Of a stretch of 22,754 nucleotides of DNA, positions 8,888 to 16,291 are shown piece by piece. The first letter of the stretch is position 1; every line of letters starts with the position of its first letter. The stretch comes from Planctomycetota bacterium (GTDB taxonomy: Bacteria > Planctomycetota > Planctomycetia > Planctomycetales > Planctomycetaceae). The position numbers were made by a program, and so were the translations under genes. The notes below the pieces were generated by a model. It had not been told where the DNA came from, made no database searches, and was given only the letters and a program-made list of their open reading frames with translations. Where the stretch lies: assembly GCA_003669575.1 (NCBI GenBank), contig QWOR01000267.1:1-22754 (forward strand), in the 5' to 3' direction.

Positions 8888-10537
8888 ATGAGGCGTTTCA
8901 CCTGGATTATCGTCTGGAGTCTGGTCGCCCTGGAATTCGGAGCCTGCCACGGCCTGTCTGCGGAACCCGTCTCCGCCACATTAGTTTTAAAGAATGCCAG
9001 TCTGCTCGATGGTTCCGGCACCCCCGCAGTGCCCGGAAGTGTGGCGATCTCCAAAGGGGAGATCGTTGCTGTCGGAGAGTTTGAAGTCAGCGGGACGCCC
9101 TGGGTGATCGATTGCAAGGGCCTCGTTGTCTGCCCTGGATTCATCGATCTGCACAACCACAGCGACCGCCCGATCATCGAAGCCCAGACTCGCGGGGCGG
9201 TGAATTATCTGACTCAGGGCTGCACGACCATCGTGAATGGGAACTGCGGTTCCGGCCCGGTCGACGCTGACAAGCTCTATCGTGAAATCGACGCACAGGG
9301 AGCCGGAGTCAATGTTGCGCATCTGATTCCCCAGGGTGCAGTCCGCGATGCCGTCATTGGCAACGTTAACCGTCTGCCAACCGACGACGAACTATCACAG
9401 ATGAAGAAGCTATGTGAGAAGGCGATGCTCGATGGTTGCTGGGGAATGTCCACCGGATTGATCTACGTCCCCAGCGGGTATGCCCAGACGGATGAGCTGG
9501 TCGCTCTGTCCAAAGTCGTCACGGCCCATGGTGGAATCTACGTCAGCCACATGCGGGACGAAGGCAGCGGGCTGATGAACTCGGTGAAGGAGTTACTGGA
9601 GATCGGTCGTCAGGCGAATATTCCGGTACATGCTTCGCACTTCAAAGCCAATGGCCGAGACGCGTGGGGACTGTCCGCCGATGCAGTCCGCTTCATGGAC
9701 GAGGCCCGCAAGACGGGCCTGAAGGTGACCGCCGACCAGTACCCCTACAACGCCTCCAGTACCTCACTCGAAGCCACCGTCATCCCCAAGGACATGCGCG
9801 AGGGGAGTCGCAGCGACCTGATCAAACGCCTGGAAGCAGCAACGCCCGACTCAACGTTATGGAAAGCCATCTCCCACGAGATCGAATACAAAGACCACGG
9901 AAAAGAAATCCGTATCGCCCGATTTGATGCCCGCCCCGACTGGATCGGTCGCAGCCTCGCCGATGTCGCGGAGAAGGAACAGAAAGACCCAGTCGAGATC
10001 GTCGTCATCGCGACCAAGGCTGGTGGCGCGTCGGTCGTGAACTTCGGGATGAACGAGCAGGAAGTCCGTGACATCATGGCCCTTGACTGGGTCGCGACGG
10101 CCAGCGACGGACGGGCCGAGGTCCCCAACGCCGACCGGCCACATCCGCGTTCCTACGGGACGTTCTCACGCAAAATCGGGTTTTACTCCCTCCAGGAGAA
10201 GATCATTCCATTGGAACACGCGGTCCGTAGCGCGACGGGTTTGCCCGCCGACATTCTGGGGCTTTCCAATCCCAAACGACTGCGGGCCAAACCATCTTCC
10301 ACAGAGCAGGGGAAAGCTGCGGATCCCCTGCCGCGTGGCTACCTGAAGCCTGGCTTCGCAGCGGATGTCACTGTGTTCGACCCGCAAAAGTTCATCGATC
10401 AGGCCACCTTCGACGAACCACATCGGTACAGTGCCGGTTTGCGGTACGTTCTCGTCAACGGTATTCCCGCGGTGTATGAAGGGACTCCGACCGGAGCCCT
10501 TTCGGGTGTCGCGTTGCGAAGTCGCTCCAACCCATGA
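8888..10537 (+). CDS. Secreted N-acyl-D-amino-acid deacylase (D-aminoacylase) family amidohydrolase
   Basis: This 549-residue protein belongs to the metal-dependent amidohydrolase superfamily and most resembles D-aminoacylases, which remove acyl groups from N-acyl-D-amino acids. Visible landmarks are the metal motif DLHNHSDRP (His89, His91), the family motif GNCG with metal-ligand Cys120, SHMRDEG (His221), ASHFK (His251), DQYPYNASSTSL, the catalytic Asp407 in ASDGR, HPRSYGTF, and the closing beta strand GFAADVTVFDP. The length is usual for the family. The ATG at 8888 was chosen because it begins a clear signal peptide (MRRF, then a hydrophobic stretch, likely cleavage near LSA-EP) and has GAAGGA about 8 bases upstream. 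The frame is open further upstream (ATG at 8804), but that would bury the signal peptide. The product is probably periplasmic and may act on D-amino-acid-containing peptides. The substrate is unproven; related family members cleave other amides. Confidence 0.88.
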   Translation: MRRFTWIIVWSLVALEFGACHGLSAEPVSATLVLKNASLLDGSGTPAVPGSVAISKGEIVAVGEFEVSGTPWVIDCKGLVVCPGFIDLHNHSDRPIIEAQTRGAVNYLTQGCTTIVNGNCGSGPVDADKLYREIDAQGAGVNVAHLIPQGAVRDAVIGNVNRLPTDDELSQMKKLCEKAMLDGCWGMSTGLIYVPSGYAQTDELVALSKVVTAHGGIYVSHMRDEGSGLMNSVKELLEIGRQANIPVHASHFKANGRDAWGLSADAVRFMDEARKTGLKVTADQYPYNASSTSLEATVIPKDMREGSRSDLIKRLEAATPDSTLWKAISHEIEYKDHGKEIRIARFDARPDWIGRSLADVAEKEQKDPVEIVVIATKAGGASVVNFGMNEQEVRDIMALDWVATASDGRAEVPNADRPHPRSYGTFSRKIGFYSLQEKIIPLEHAVRSATGLPADILGLSNPKRLRAKPSSTEQGKAADPLPRGYLKPGFAADVTVFDPQKFIDQATFDEPHRYSAGLRYVLVNGIPAVYEGTPTGALSGVALRSRSNP

Positions 10538-10699
10538 GGCCGCAGCTGTGTGTTCATCGGGAATTCATGAGAACCCAGCGTTTTTTCGCCCGCTGGAGTT
10601 GACGATTTTCGCCAATCCCTAAGACTGAGTGTTCACCGGGCGAACCGCCCCTGTCGAGAATTGGTCTGCTCTGAAAGCCACGCAGCTGCGTTCGCTGGC

Positions 10700-10744
10700 G
10701 GAGTCTGATTCTCGCGAACGAGGGAAGTCGTGATGCCAGACTCC
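10700..10744 (+). promoter_or_regulatory. Inverted repeat in the argC leader (possible attenuator or translational switch)
   Basis: A perfect 8-base inverted repeat (GGAGTCTG at 10700-10707, CAGACTCC at 10737-10744) encloses a 29-base loop. The loop holds a small CTCG-CGAA-CGAG hairpin (10711-10722), a GAGGGA Shine-Dalgarno-like sequence (10720-10725) and the ATG at 10733 of a 12-codon ORF. The 3' arm lies inside codons 2-4 of that ORF, so a translating ribosome would melt the stem. The repeat is seen directly; a regulatory role is inferred from its place just before argC. Confidence 0.35.
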
Positions 10745-10771
10745 CGATTACAACTCAAGGACCGTCCATGA
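10733..10771 (+). CDS. Possible 12-residue leader peptide before argC
   Basis: The ORF encodes MPDSRLQLKDRP and ends in a TGA that overlaps the argC ATG (ATGA). It has GAGGGA 7 bases upstream of its ATG, as good a ribosome-binding site as any in the window. Two of its twelve codons are arginine (CGA and CGT), which would suit a leader peptide sensing arginine supply, although no run of Arg codons is present. It sits within an inverted repeat. Short ORFs arise often by chance, so only the combination of ribosome site, overlap and inverted repeat makes it worth listing. Confidence 0.35.
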   Translation: MPDSRLQLKDRP

Positions 10772-11778
10772 TTCGCGTCGCCATTCTCGGAGCCACGGGG
10801 TACACCGCCTACGAGTTAATTCGTCTGCTGCTGCGCCATCCGCAGGCCCAGGTGACTGTCGTCACCAGCCGGAGCGAAACGTCGCACATCACGCAGGTCC
10901 ACCCGGCCCTGTATGGACGGCTCGACCTGAAGCTGGAGAACCCTACGCCGGAAGAGCTGGCAGCGCGGGCCGATGTCTGCTTCTGCTGCCTGCCGCATGT
11001 CGCCAGCATGGAGACCGTGCCGAAGCTGCTGTCGGCCGGACTGAAGGTCATCGATTTGTCGGCGGACTACCGCCTCAAAGACCCCGGCGTCTATGAGACG
11101 TGGTACAAGCACGTGCATACCGACCCGACGCGGCTGGGTACGACGGTCTACGGTCTGCCCGAACTGTTCGCCAGTCGCATCGCCGGACAATCGCTCATCG
11201 CGAATCCGGGCTGCTACACCAGTACATCAATCCTCGCCCTGGCACCGCTGCTGGATGCGAAGCTGATCGAGCCGACGGGCATTATCATTGATGCCAAGAG
11301 CGGTGTCTCGGGGGCGGGGCGGACTCCCAAGACCAACATTCTGTATGCCGAATGCAATGAGAGCTTTTCCGCTTACTCCGTCGGTGACCATCGCCATACG
11401 CCCGAAATTGAGCAGGTCCTGACGGAATCGAGCAAGCAGAAGGTCGATGTGATCTTCACGCCACATCTCGTCCCGATGGATCGCGGCATCCTGGCGACGA
11501 TCTACGCGACACCCAGGGGAACAGTGACGCAGGCCCAGCTGCTGGAGGCGATGCGGAAGTTCTATACCGGCAAACCATTCGTGCGCGTCGTCGAGCATCT
11601 GCCTCGCACCAAGGATGTCTCGTTCACCAACTACTGTGATATCACTGCTCGAGTCGTCCGTGGAAAGGTGCTGGTCTTCGGGGCACTCGACAACCTGATC
11701 AAGGGGGCCTCCGGCGTCGCCGTGCAGAACTTCAACCTGATGTGCGGATTCCCCGAGACAACCGCCCTCGAGGCTTAG
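10768..11778 (+). CDS. argC: N-acetyl-gamma-glutamyl-phosphate reductase
   Basis: ArgC catalyses the third step of arginine synthesis, NADPH-dependent reduction of N-acetylglutamyl phosphate to the semialdehyde, in the cytoplasm. The 336 residues match the usual family length. The N-terminus holds the nucleotide-binding motif GATGYTAYEL (residues 8-17). The active site is ANPGCYTS with catalytic Cys149, followed by the family motif SGVSGAGR (178-185) and the conserved GDHRHTPEIEQ histidines (209, 211). TPHLVPMDRG (231-240) is also characteristic. The ATG at 10768 has AAGGA 6 bases upstream. The usual partners argJ, argB and argD are not next to it, so the gene stands apart from a classical arginine operon. 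Its leader carries an inverted repeat and a possible 12-codon ORF that may control its expression. Confidence 0.96.
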   Translation: MIRVAILGATGYTAYELIRLLLRHPQAQVTVVTSRSETSHITQVHPALYGRLDLKLENPTPEELAARADVCFCCLPHVASMETVPKLLSAGLKVIDLSADYRLKDPGVYETWYKHVHTDPTRLGTTVYGLPELFASRIAGQSLIANPGCYTSTSILALAPLLDAKLIEPTGIIIDAKSGVSGAGRTPKTNILYAECNESFSAYSVGDHRHTPEIEQVLTESSKQKVDVIFTPHLVPMDRGILATIYATPRGTVTQAQLLEAMRKFYTGKPFVRVVEHLPRTKDVSFTNYCDITARVVRGKVLVFGALDNLIKGASGVAVQNFNLMCGFPETTALEA

Positions 11779-11872
11779 GGCAGAGTGGAACTTCGCATAG
11801 AATCGCGGCACAATCTCGACAGCTCTCCACTGACATTCCCGCCTGACGCACTTCTCTCCTTGGATTACCTCG

Positions 11873-12823
11873 ATGGATCTCCTCACAACGTTGTCCGGTT
11901 CGCTGATGGAAGGTTTCTTTCCGGCGGGGTGGGATCTGGCCAGGATCGATGCCTGTGTTGATCCCGATCCCACCACGATCACCGAGCGACAGAAGTGGTG
12001 GCATCCCAAGTTTCAGCCATTTCCCTGCAAGACGCTGGCCGACTTCGACGCTTACATGGGTCATGAAATTGCCCAGCTGATCCGCCGTACTCGTGATGCC
12101 GGGCAGAAGCTGGCGATGATCCTCCCCGTCGGACCGATGGGGATGTACCGGTGGGCGGTCTACTTTCTGACGGAGTGGGGCGTCTCGTGCGACCATGTTC
12201 ATGGTTTCAACATGGACGAATGGAGTGACGCTCAGGGGAACACGCTTCCCTCCGATAACCCCGGAGCATTTCAGTATGCGATGGAACACGCCTTCTACGG
12301 ACCGTTGGGGAAGCAGACGGTCCCGAAGAAGCAGCGGCACTTCGCCACCAAGAAGGTACTTCCGACATATGGCGATCGAATCGGAGAACTGAAGGCATCG
12401 GGAGCCCAGCTGTCGGTGGCGTTTGGAATCGGCCGCGTCTGTCACATTGCATTCTGGGAGCCCCACTTCGCTGCCGAGTTCAAGAGCGAAGCCGAGTGGA
12501 AGGCACAGACGCACCGCCTGGGAGCAAAACTGCACCCGCTCACCGTGGAGCAGAACGCGATCACCAGCTTCAAGAGCCGGACGACACTGGTCCCGGCCTT
12601 CGCGAACACGATCGGGCCCGCTCTGTTCCTGAACGCCGACTACATCATCGGTGGGGCCGACGGTTCGCTCGGTCGCGGCATGATGTGGCAGGGATTAAGC
12701 CTGTGGATGACGCTGCGGCATAAGCCGACATCGTGGATTCCCTCGACCTACATGCCCACTCAGCCGGGCCGTCTCTTCTTCCTCGAAGAACTGGCCGGAC
12801 CACTGGTGGCCGAGTGCAATTGA
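11873..12823 (+). CDS. NagB-like glucosamine-6-phosphate isomerase/deaminase homologue with an altered active site
   Basis: The 316-residue protein has the NagB/RpiA-like sugar-phosphate isomerase fold. Matching landmarks are LPVGPMGMY (84-92, the phosphate loop), HGFNMDEW (110-117, like the NagB FNMDEY motif with general-base Asp, here Asp115), LPSDNPGAF, and FGIGRVCHIAFWEP (184-197), equivalent to GIGxDGHIAFNEP. The relay His191 and Glu196 are kept, but the Asp-Gly before the histidine is Val189-Cys190. It is about 50 residues longer than the E. coli enzyme, partly through an N-terminal extension. The loss of that acid makes the standard deaminase reaction uncertain; a related isomerase or hydrolase role on another sugar phosphate is possible. 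No good Shine-Dalgarno sequence precedes the ATG at 11873, so the start is less certain than the body. The gene is followed by a strong hairpin terminator. Confidence 0.8.
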   Translation: MDLLTTLSGSLMEGFFPAGWDLARIDACVDPDPTTITERQKWWHPKFQPFPCKTLADFDAYMGHEIAQLIRRTRDAGQKLAMILPVGPMGMYRWAVYFLTEWGVSCDHVHGFNMDEWSDAQGNTLPSDNPGAFQYAMEHAFYGPLGKQTVPKKQRHFATKKVLPTYGDRIGELKASGAQLSVAFGIGRVCHIAFWEPHFAAEFKSEAEWKAQTHRLGAKLHPLTVEQNAITSFKSRTTLVPAFANTIGPALFLNADYIIGGADGSLGRGMMWQGLSLWMTLRHKPTSWIPSTYMPTQPGRLFFLEELAGPLVAECN

Positions 12824-12833
12824 TCGAACGGGG

Positions 12834-12878
12834 CGAGGTCGACTGCAACTCACAGGACGGTCGACCTCGTTCACCTTT
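12834..12878 (+). terminator. Rho-independent-like terminator between convergent genes
   Basis: A perfect 10-base inverted repeat (CGAGGTCGAC at 12834-12843 and GTCGACCTCG at 12860-12869) has a 16-base loop and is followed by TTCACCTTTT. It begins 10 bases after the NagB-like gene stop and lies just before the end of the convergent minus-strand gene, so it may also stop transcription from that side, although no T-run is seen in that direction. Confidence 0.65.
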
Positions 12879-12883
12879 TCATC

Positions 12884-14083
12884 TCAATACGAGAGAATCA
12901 CTCGCAGGACGGCCGTGGAGGGGAAGTCGGTCTCCCCGGGAGTCGACAGATATTCGAGTCGCCGGGAGAAGACATACCCGGCTTCGAATTGCCAGCTGAG
13001 CGCTGCGGGGGTCTTGTTTTCGATCCCTAATAACAGCTGATAGTCGCTGTATGTGGCGACATCGTCCTGTCCATTGGTGCGCTGAAAGGCCCACGAACCC
13101 CCTCCCAGTTCGCCCGTCGCGTAGACCCAGCGTTCACGTTCTTCGTTATGCGAGTAGCGATAGCCGATTCGAGGCTTGGGGAACATGATGTCGAACTTCA
13201 CATCATCAGTCGGCGTCCAGATGAAACCTGCGGCGGGGAGAGCTGTGATGTCCTGGCGCCCCAAATACACAAAGCCACCCGCCAGCTGCAGCTTCTGCGA
13301 CCAGCGATAAAACACGAGCCCGCGTCCCATCATCCGGAAGGCATGCTGCGTGGCCTTCAAATCGCTGAACACACTGGGGACCGCAGCCAGCTGAATCATC
13401 CAACGATCATTGATCGGAATAAATGCAGTGGTGTCGAACGAGAAGTCATACAGTTCGGGCGGAAGATCCGTAGACGCTGGGGCCGAGACGAAGTGAATCC
13501 CCGCGCGGGGAGTGACGAACAGGAACGGCCAGCGGGCAAACTTGAACGTCTGCTTCGCATCGAGACTGGTGATCCCCAGGCTTTCCGTCCCAGCTGTCAA
13601 TGTCTGGGCTACGAACGTGAACTTGTGCAGTTCGACCCAGGGCTGGTCCTCCAACGGAAGCTCCTCCTCCGGACGATCGACGCTGGAACCGCGCCAGTCC
13701 CCCTCATCGGGTTGAATCTCCTGTCCATCAGGATCTTCGCCCTCATAGGCAGAGTCATCGAGTGGGTACTGGACAGGAATTGTTTCCAGAAGGTTGCGGC
13801 GGGAGAACCGCTCGGAAGCTTCCCACGCCCCGTTCGTTTCAGCAGGCGAATCGTCATCGGCCATCATTTCGCTGGCGGCTGCACCACCATCGATCCTTGC
13901 GCCAGGCCGTGCAGCCGACTGAAATTGAAATGCTTCCTCGGCCACTTCGGCAGGTGCTGCCGCTTGATCATCGGAATATTCAACGAAACTGCCCCGAGGA
14001 TCCCCGGCCATTGACCGACCCGGACCCACGATCCCCACCCCCAGAAGGAGCAGGAACGCAGCAATAACGCGTTGATAAGACAA
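12884..14083 (-). CDS. Probable outer-membrane beta-barrel protein with acidic N-terminal linker
   Basis: The protein (399 residues from the chosen start) begins with a signal peptide: LSYQRVIAAFLLLLGVGIVG, then a likely cleavage near SMA-GD at residue 26. Residues about 37-148 are acidic and low in hydrophobics (many Asp/Glu, Ala, Pro), probably a disordered linker. From about 150 to the end, alternating strands rich in Phe, Tyr and Trp with short turns suggest a beta-barrel, and the last residues, VILSY, end in an aromatic as in outer-membrane proteins. It recalls barrel families annotated as DUF6268 in planctomycetes, but I could not test this. The TTG at 14083 was chosen because it puts the signal peptide at the N-terminus and has AAGG 8 bases before it. 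The frame stays open to another TTG at 14209, which would add 42 polar residues before the signal sequence. It is divergent from the regulator gene. Confidence 0.72.
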   Translation of the reverse strand: MSYQRVIAAFLLLLGVGIVGPGRSMAGDPRGSFVEYSDDQAAAPAEVAEEAFQFQSAARPGARIDGGAAASEMMADDDSPAETNGAWEASERFSRRNLLETIPVQYPLDDSAYEGEDPDGQEIQPDEGDWRGSSVDRPEEELPLEDQPWVELHKFTFVAQTLTAGTESLGITSLDAKQTFKFARWPFLFVTPRAGIHFVSAPASTDLPPELYDFSFDTTAFIPINDRWMIQLAAVPSVFSDLKATQHAFRMMGRGLVFYRWSQKLQLAGGFVYLGRQDITALPAAGFIWTPTDDVKFDIMFPKPRIGYRYSHNEERERWVYATGELGGGSWAFQRTNGQDDVATYSDYQLLLGIENKTPAALSWQFEAGYVFSRRLEYLSTPGETDFPSTAVLRVILSY

Positions 14084-14297
14084 GAGTTGCGCCTTACTCT
14101 TAAGTCCGGAACGGTTGGCGCCTCTGGAGAACAGAGGCGGAGACAGGGCTCGGGATAGCAGCCGATGCAATTCGGGGTCAAGGCGGGAATTGAGCGATTG
14201 TTCGCCCAAGACTCTTCACACTGACGCTTCGCTCACGGCTCACCATTTCGATATATATGAACCTGAACTTCTCCTCACTCTTCTCCGGACCCGGTGC

Positions 14298-15701
14298 ATG
14301 CCTCGGCGATCCCGAACTCGTGGTGGTCTTCCCGAGTGGCTCAGCCAGACCGAGTTACCGGTATTTGTCGTCGACTCGCGGCGGGTAGTTCTGTTCTTCA
14401 ATCGCGGTTGTGAGCAACTCACCGGCTGGACCGCGGGCGATCTGATCGGCAAGGTCTGTGAGGTTCATACAGACGGAGCAGCGGACCAGGTCACAACGCT
14501 GCTCTCAGCTCTCTGCCCGCCCGTTCACCCCGCTCCGATCTCGAATCGAGTTCATGTTCTGACACGCGAGGGGGAGAGTCTCGATTTGGTGGCCCATTTC
14601 TTTCCGCTCCCGCCGATCGTACTAGAGACTGAAACACCAGCCCCGCTGCGGTGGCTCGGGGTCCTCGCCCAGCGAACTGCTGCGATTTCCGTCGCACCGA
14701 TCTCAGCGGAGTCGGAACTCCATGCCGAGCTGTCGACGCTGAAGTCCGATCTGCGCAAGCGATATTCTTTGACCCAGGTGATTGCGACCGAGTCGGCAAT
14801 GCGACGGATTCTCGCCCGTTTACAGCTGGCCGTCACTCAGCATGTGACGATCGCTTTCAGCGGCTCACCGGGAACTGGCCGGGAACATCTGGCCCGCGCT
14901 GTTCACTACGCGGGTGAGAACCGTATCCGTGCATTTGTTCCCGTCGACTGCCGCCTTCCCGCGGAAGCATTGAGCGAGATCCTGGACCGGCTGAGTACAC
15001 CAGACAAAGTCGACCTGCCGATTCCCGTACTCCGTGTGGGAGCTGTGTTGTTGCAACATGTCGAAAGCCTGCCACGGGAGTTGCAGGAGTCGCTGATCAG
15101 GCGTGCCGACCTTGACCCCGGGCCACATGCCATCCGCTGGATGATGTCGGCGGATTCCCCCTTCGATTCGCTCGTCAACTCCGGCCTGATGCTCCCGGAG
15201 TTTCGCGATCGTTTTGGCGTCCTGGAAGTCGTGCTTCCAACTCTGCGTGATCGTCCAGCAGATTTGGCACTCCTCGCTCAGCATGCCCTCGAAGAGTGTA
15301 ACTCCGGCTCACAGAAGCAACTGACGGGTTTCAGTCCCGATGTCTGGAGGGAGTTCCAAGCCTACAACTGGCCCGGCCAACTCGATGAGCTCTTCGCCGT
15401 GGTTCGGGAGGCGCATGCCGCGAGCACGGGACCGGTGGTCTCGTTTCCCGACCTCCCCTTTCGCTTTCGAGCCGGAAAGGACGCCCAGACAGTCAGCCCT
15501 CCTTTTCCGGTCCAGCAGATTTCGCTCGACGATCTTCTTCTAAGAGTTGAGAAAGAACAGTTGCTGGCTGCACTGGAACGCTCGGGCGGCAGTAAGCAGC
15601 TGGCCGCTGAGTTCCTGGGAATTCCCCGCGCCAAGCTCTATCGCCGGATGGAAGCCCACGGGCTCTGGAAGCCGAACGAGCCGTCCGAGTCTTCCCCCTG
15701 A
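14298..15701 (+). CDS. PAS - degenerate AAA+ - Fis-type HTH regulator (sigma-54 activator-like, motifs eroded)
   Basis: The 467-residue protein has the domain order of a bacterial enhancer-binding protein. A PAS-like sensor lies at about 12-125 (LPVFVVDSRRVVLFFNRGCEQLTGW). A short coiled region (about 136-155) leads to an AAA+-like domain at about 160-370, and a Fis-type helix-turn-helix lies at about 412-456 (ERSGGSKQLAAEFLGIPRAK). The Walker A is GSPGTGRE (189-196, usually GESGTGKE) with Lys replaced by Arg. The Walker B is GAVLLQHVESLP (usually LFLDEIGEL) with both acids lost. The GAFTGA sigma-54 loop is absent, and the segment where it belongs is shortened. YNWPGQLDEL matches the family's YxWPGNVREL. 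It therefore probably binds DNA but neither hydrolyses ATP nor activates sigma-54. No Shine-Dalgarno sequence precedes the ATG at 14298; an upstream TTG (14115) would overlap the divergent gene's region. It may control the metal-efflux genes that follow. Confidence 0.82.
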   Translation: MPRRSRTRGGLPEWLSQTELPVFVVDSRRVVLFFNRGCEQLTGWTAGDLIGKVCEVHTDGAADQVTTLLSALCPPVHPAPISNRVHVLTREGESLDLVAHFFPLPPIVLETETPAPLRWLGVLAQRTAAISVAPISAESELHAELSTLKSDLRKRYSLTQVIATESAMRRILARLQLAVTQHVTIAFSGSPGTGREHLARAVHYAGENRIRAFVPVDCRLPAEALSEILDRLSTPDKVDLPIPVLRVGAVLLQHVESLPRELQESLIRRADLDPGPHAIRWMMSADSPFDSLVNSGLMLPEFRDRFGVLEVVLPTLRDRPADLALLAQHALEECNSGSQKQLTGFSPDVWREFQAYNWPGQLDELFAVVREAHAASTGPVVSFPDLPFRFRAGKDAQTVSPPFPVQQISLDDLLLRVEKEQLLAALERSGGSKQLAAEFLGIPRAKLYRRMEAHGLWKPNEPSESSP

Positions 15702-15725
15702 TCGCTGGCCGGAAGAATGTTCGGT

Positions 15726-15754
15726 TTGACAGCCCTGCTCTTTCAAGACACACT
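15726..15754 (+). promoter_or_regulatory. Possible promoter before the His/Cys-rich gene
   Basis: A perfect TTGACA (15726-15731) is followed, after 17 bases, by CACACT (15749-15754), which matches the -10 consensus at only three of six positions. Transcription would begin at or near the ATG at 15761, giving a nearly leaderless message; this would fit the lack of a good Shine-Dalgarno sequence there. Weak evidence. Confidence 0.22.
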
Positions 15755-15760
15755 TGATGT

Positions 15761-16291
15761 ATGGCCGCACGCAAATTCCACCCCTGTGACACTGTCACTC
15801 AGTTTCCCCGGTTTTTCCGGGCACTGGTCCGGGTGATGCTGTGCCTCAGCCTGTGGAGCGGCCCGACTCCGATCCTGCATGCCCACCATAAAACGGGTCA
15901 GGTCATCGATAGTAATCCTGATCTGGCACAACATGTTCGCATCTGTCACAGCCATGACGACTGTGACTATTGCCAACACTGGCACATGCATTTCGTACTC
16001 TGGGGGCAGGTGCAGCCTGACGCAGACGATTCCGAATCAATCCCTCCCTCTCCACCGGTGAGAGATGTGCAGTCGGAATTCGCGGTCGCCCTGAGTGCCA
16101 CCGGCGTGCATGCCGAACTCGCGCGGGCCGAGGCCCAATTCTGGTCGTTCGACTTGATGGGACTGGCCGCGGATTTCGCACCGCCCACGCGGAAAGAGAT
16201 CGCTCTTGATCGAGCCCCACTAGATTCTTATGACAGCCAGGTCGCGTCCAGCCACGATGTCGCGCGGTTGCTGATGGTCGTACGTTGCTGA
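15761..16291 (+). CDS. Small exported-looking His/Cys-rich protein, probable metal binding
   Basis: The 176-residue protein has a basic N-terminus and a moderately hydrophobic stretch (about 19-41, ending HAHH) that could serve as a signal sequence or anchor. It then carries a dense cluster of metal-ligand residues: His40, 42 and 43, His58, and the run CHSHDDCDYCQHWHMH (62-77) with three Cys and five His. The remaining 100 residues are polar to amphipathic, with no motif I know. It lies 59 bases after the regulator gene and 133 bases before the efflux adaptor. This suggests a periplasmic metal chaperone, sensor or sink for the RND pump (inference from composition and neighbourhood). No family is recognised. 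The start has no clear Shine-Dalgarno sequence, and an overlapping out-of-frame ATG lies 5 bases upstream. Confidence 0.7.
   Translation: MAARKFHPCDTVTQFPRFFRALVRVMLCLSLWSGPTPILHAHHKTGQVIDSNPDLAQHVRICHSHDDCDYCQHWHMHFVLWGQVQPDADDSESIPPSPPVRDVQSEFAVALSATGVHAELARAEAQFWSFDLMGLAADFAPPTRKEIALDRAPLDSYDSQVASSHDVARLLMVVRC

Noticed and set aside
10631..10650. Small hairpin GGGCG-AAC-CGCCC after the D-aminoacylase gene
   Set aside because: The stem is only 5 bases and no T-run follows, so it is not a convincing terminator.
11783..11837. Weak inverted repeat AGTGGA / TCCACT and a TAGAAT box before the NagB-like gene
   Set aside because: The arms are only 6 bases and the -35 match is poor; not enough to call a promoter or operator.
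11732..12535. A 267-codon open frame antisense to the argC end and the NagB-like gene
   Set aside because: The plus strand carries recognisable family motifs throughout; the antisense translation has none.
13148..14014. A 288-codon open frame on the plus strand antisense to the beta-barrel gene
   Set aside because: The translation is rich in Arg, His and Cys with no coherent domain, while the minus strand has a signal peptide and barrel-like strands; typical shadow frame in GC-rich DNA.
15756..15788. 10-codon ORF overlapping the start of the His/Cys-rich gene
   Set aside because: No ribosome site and no distinctive codons; easily a chance event.
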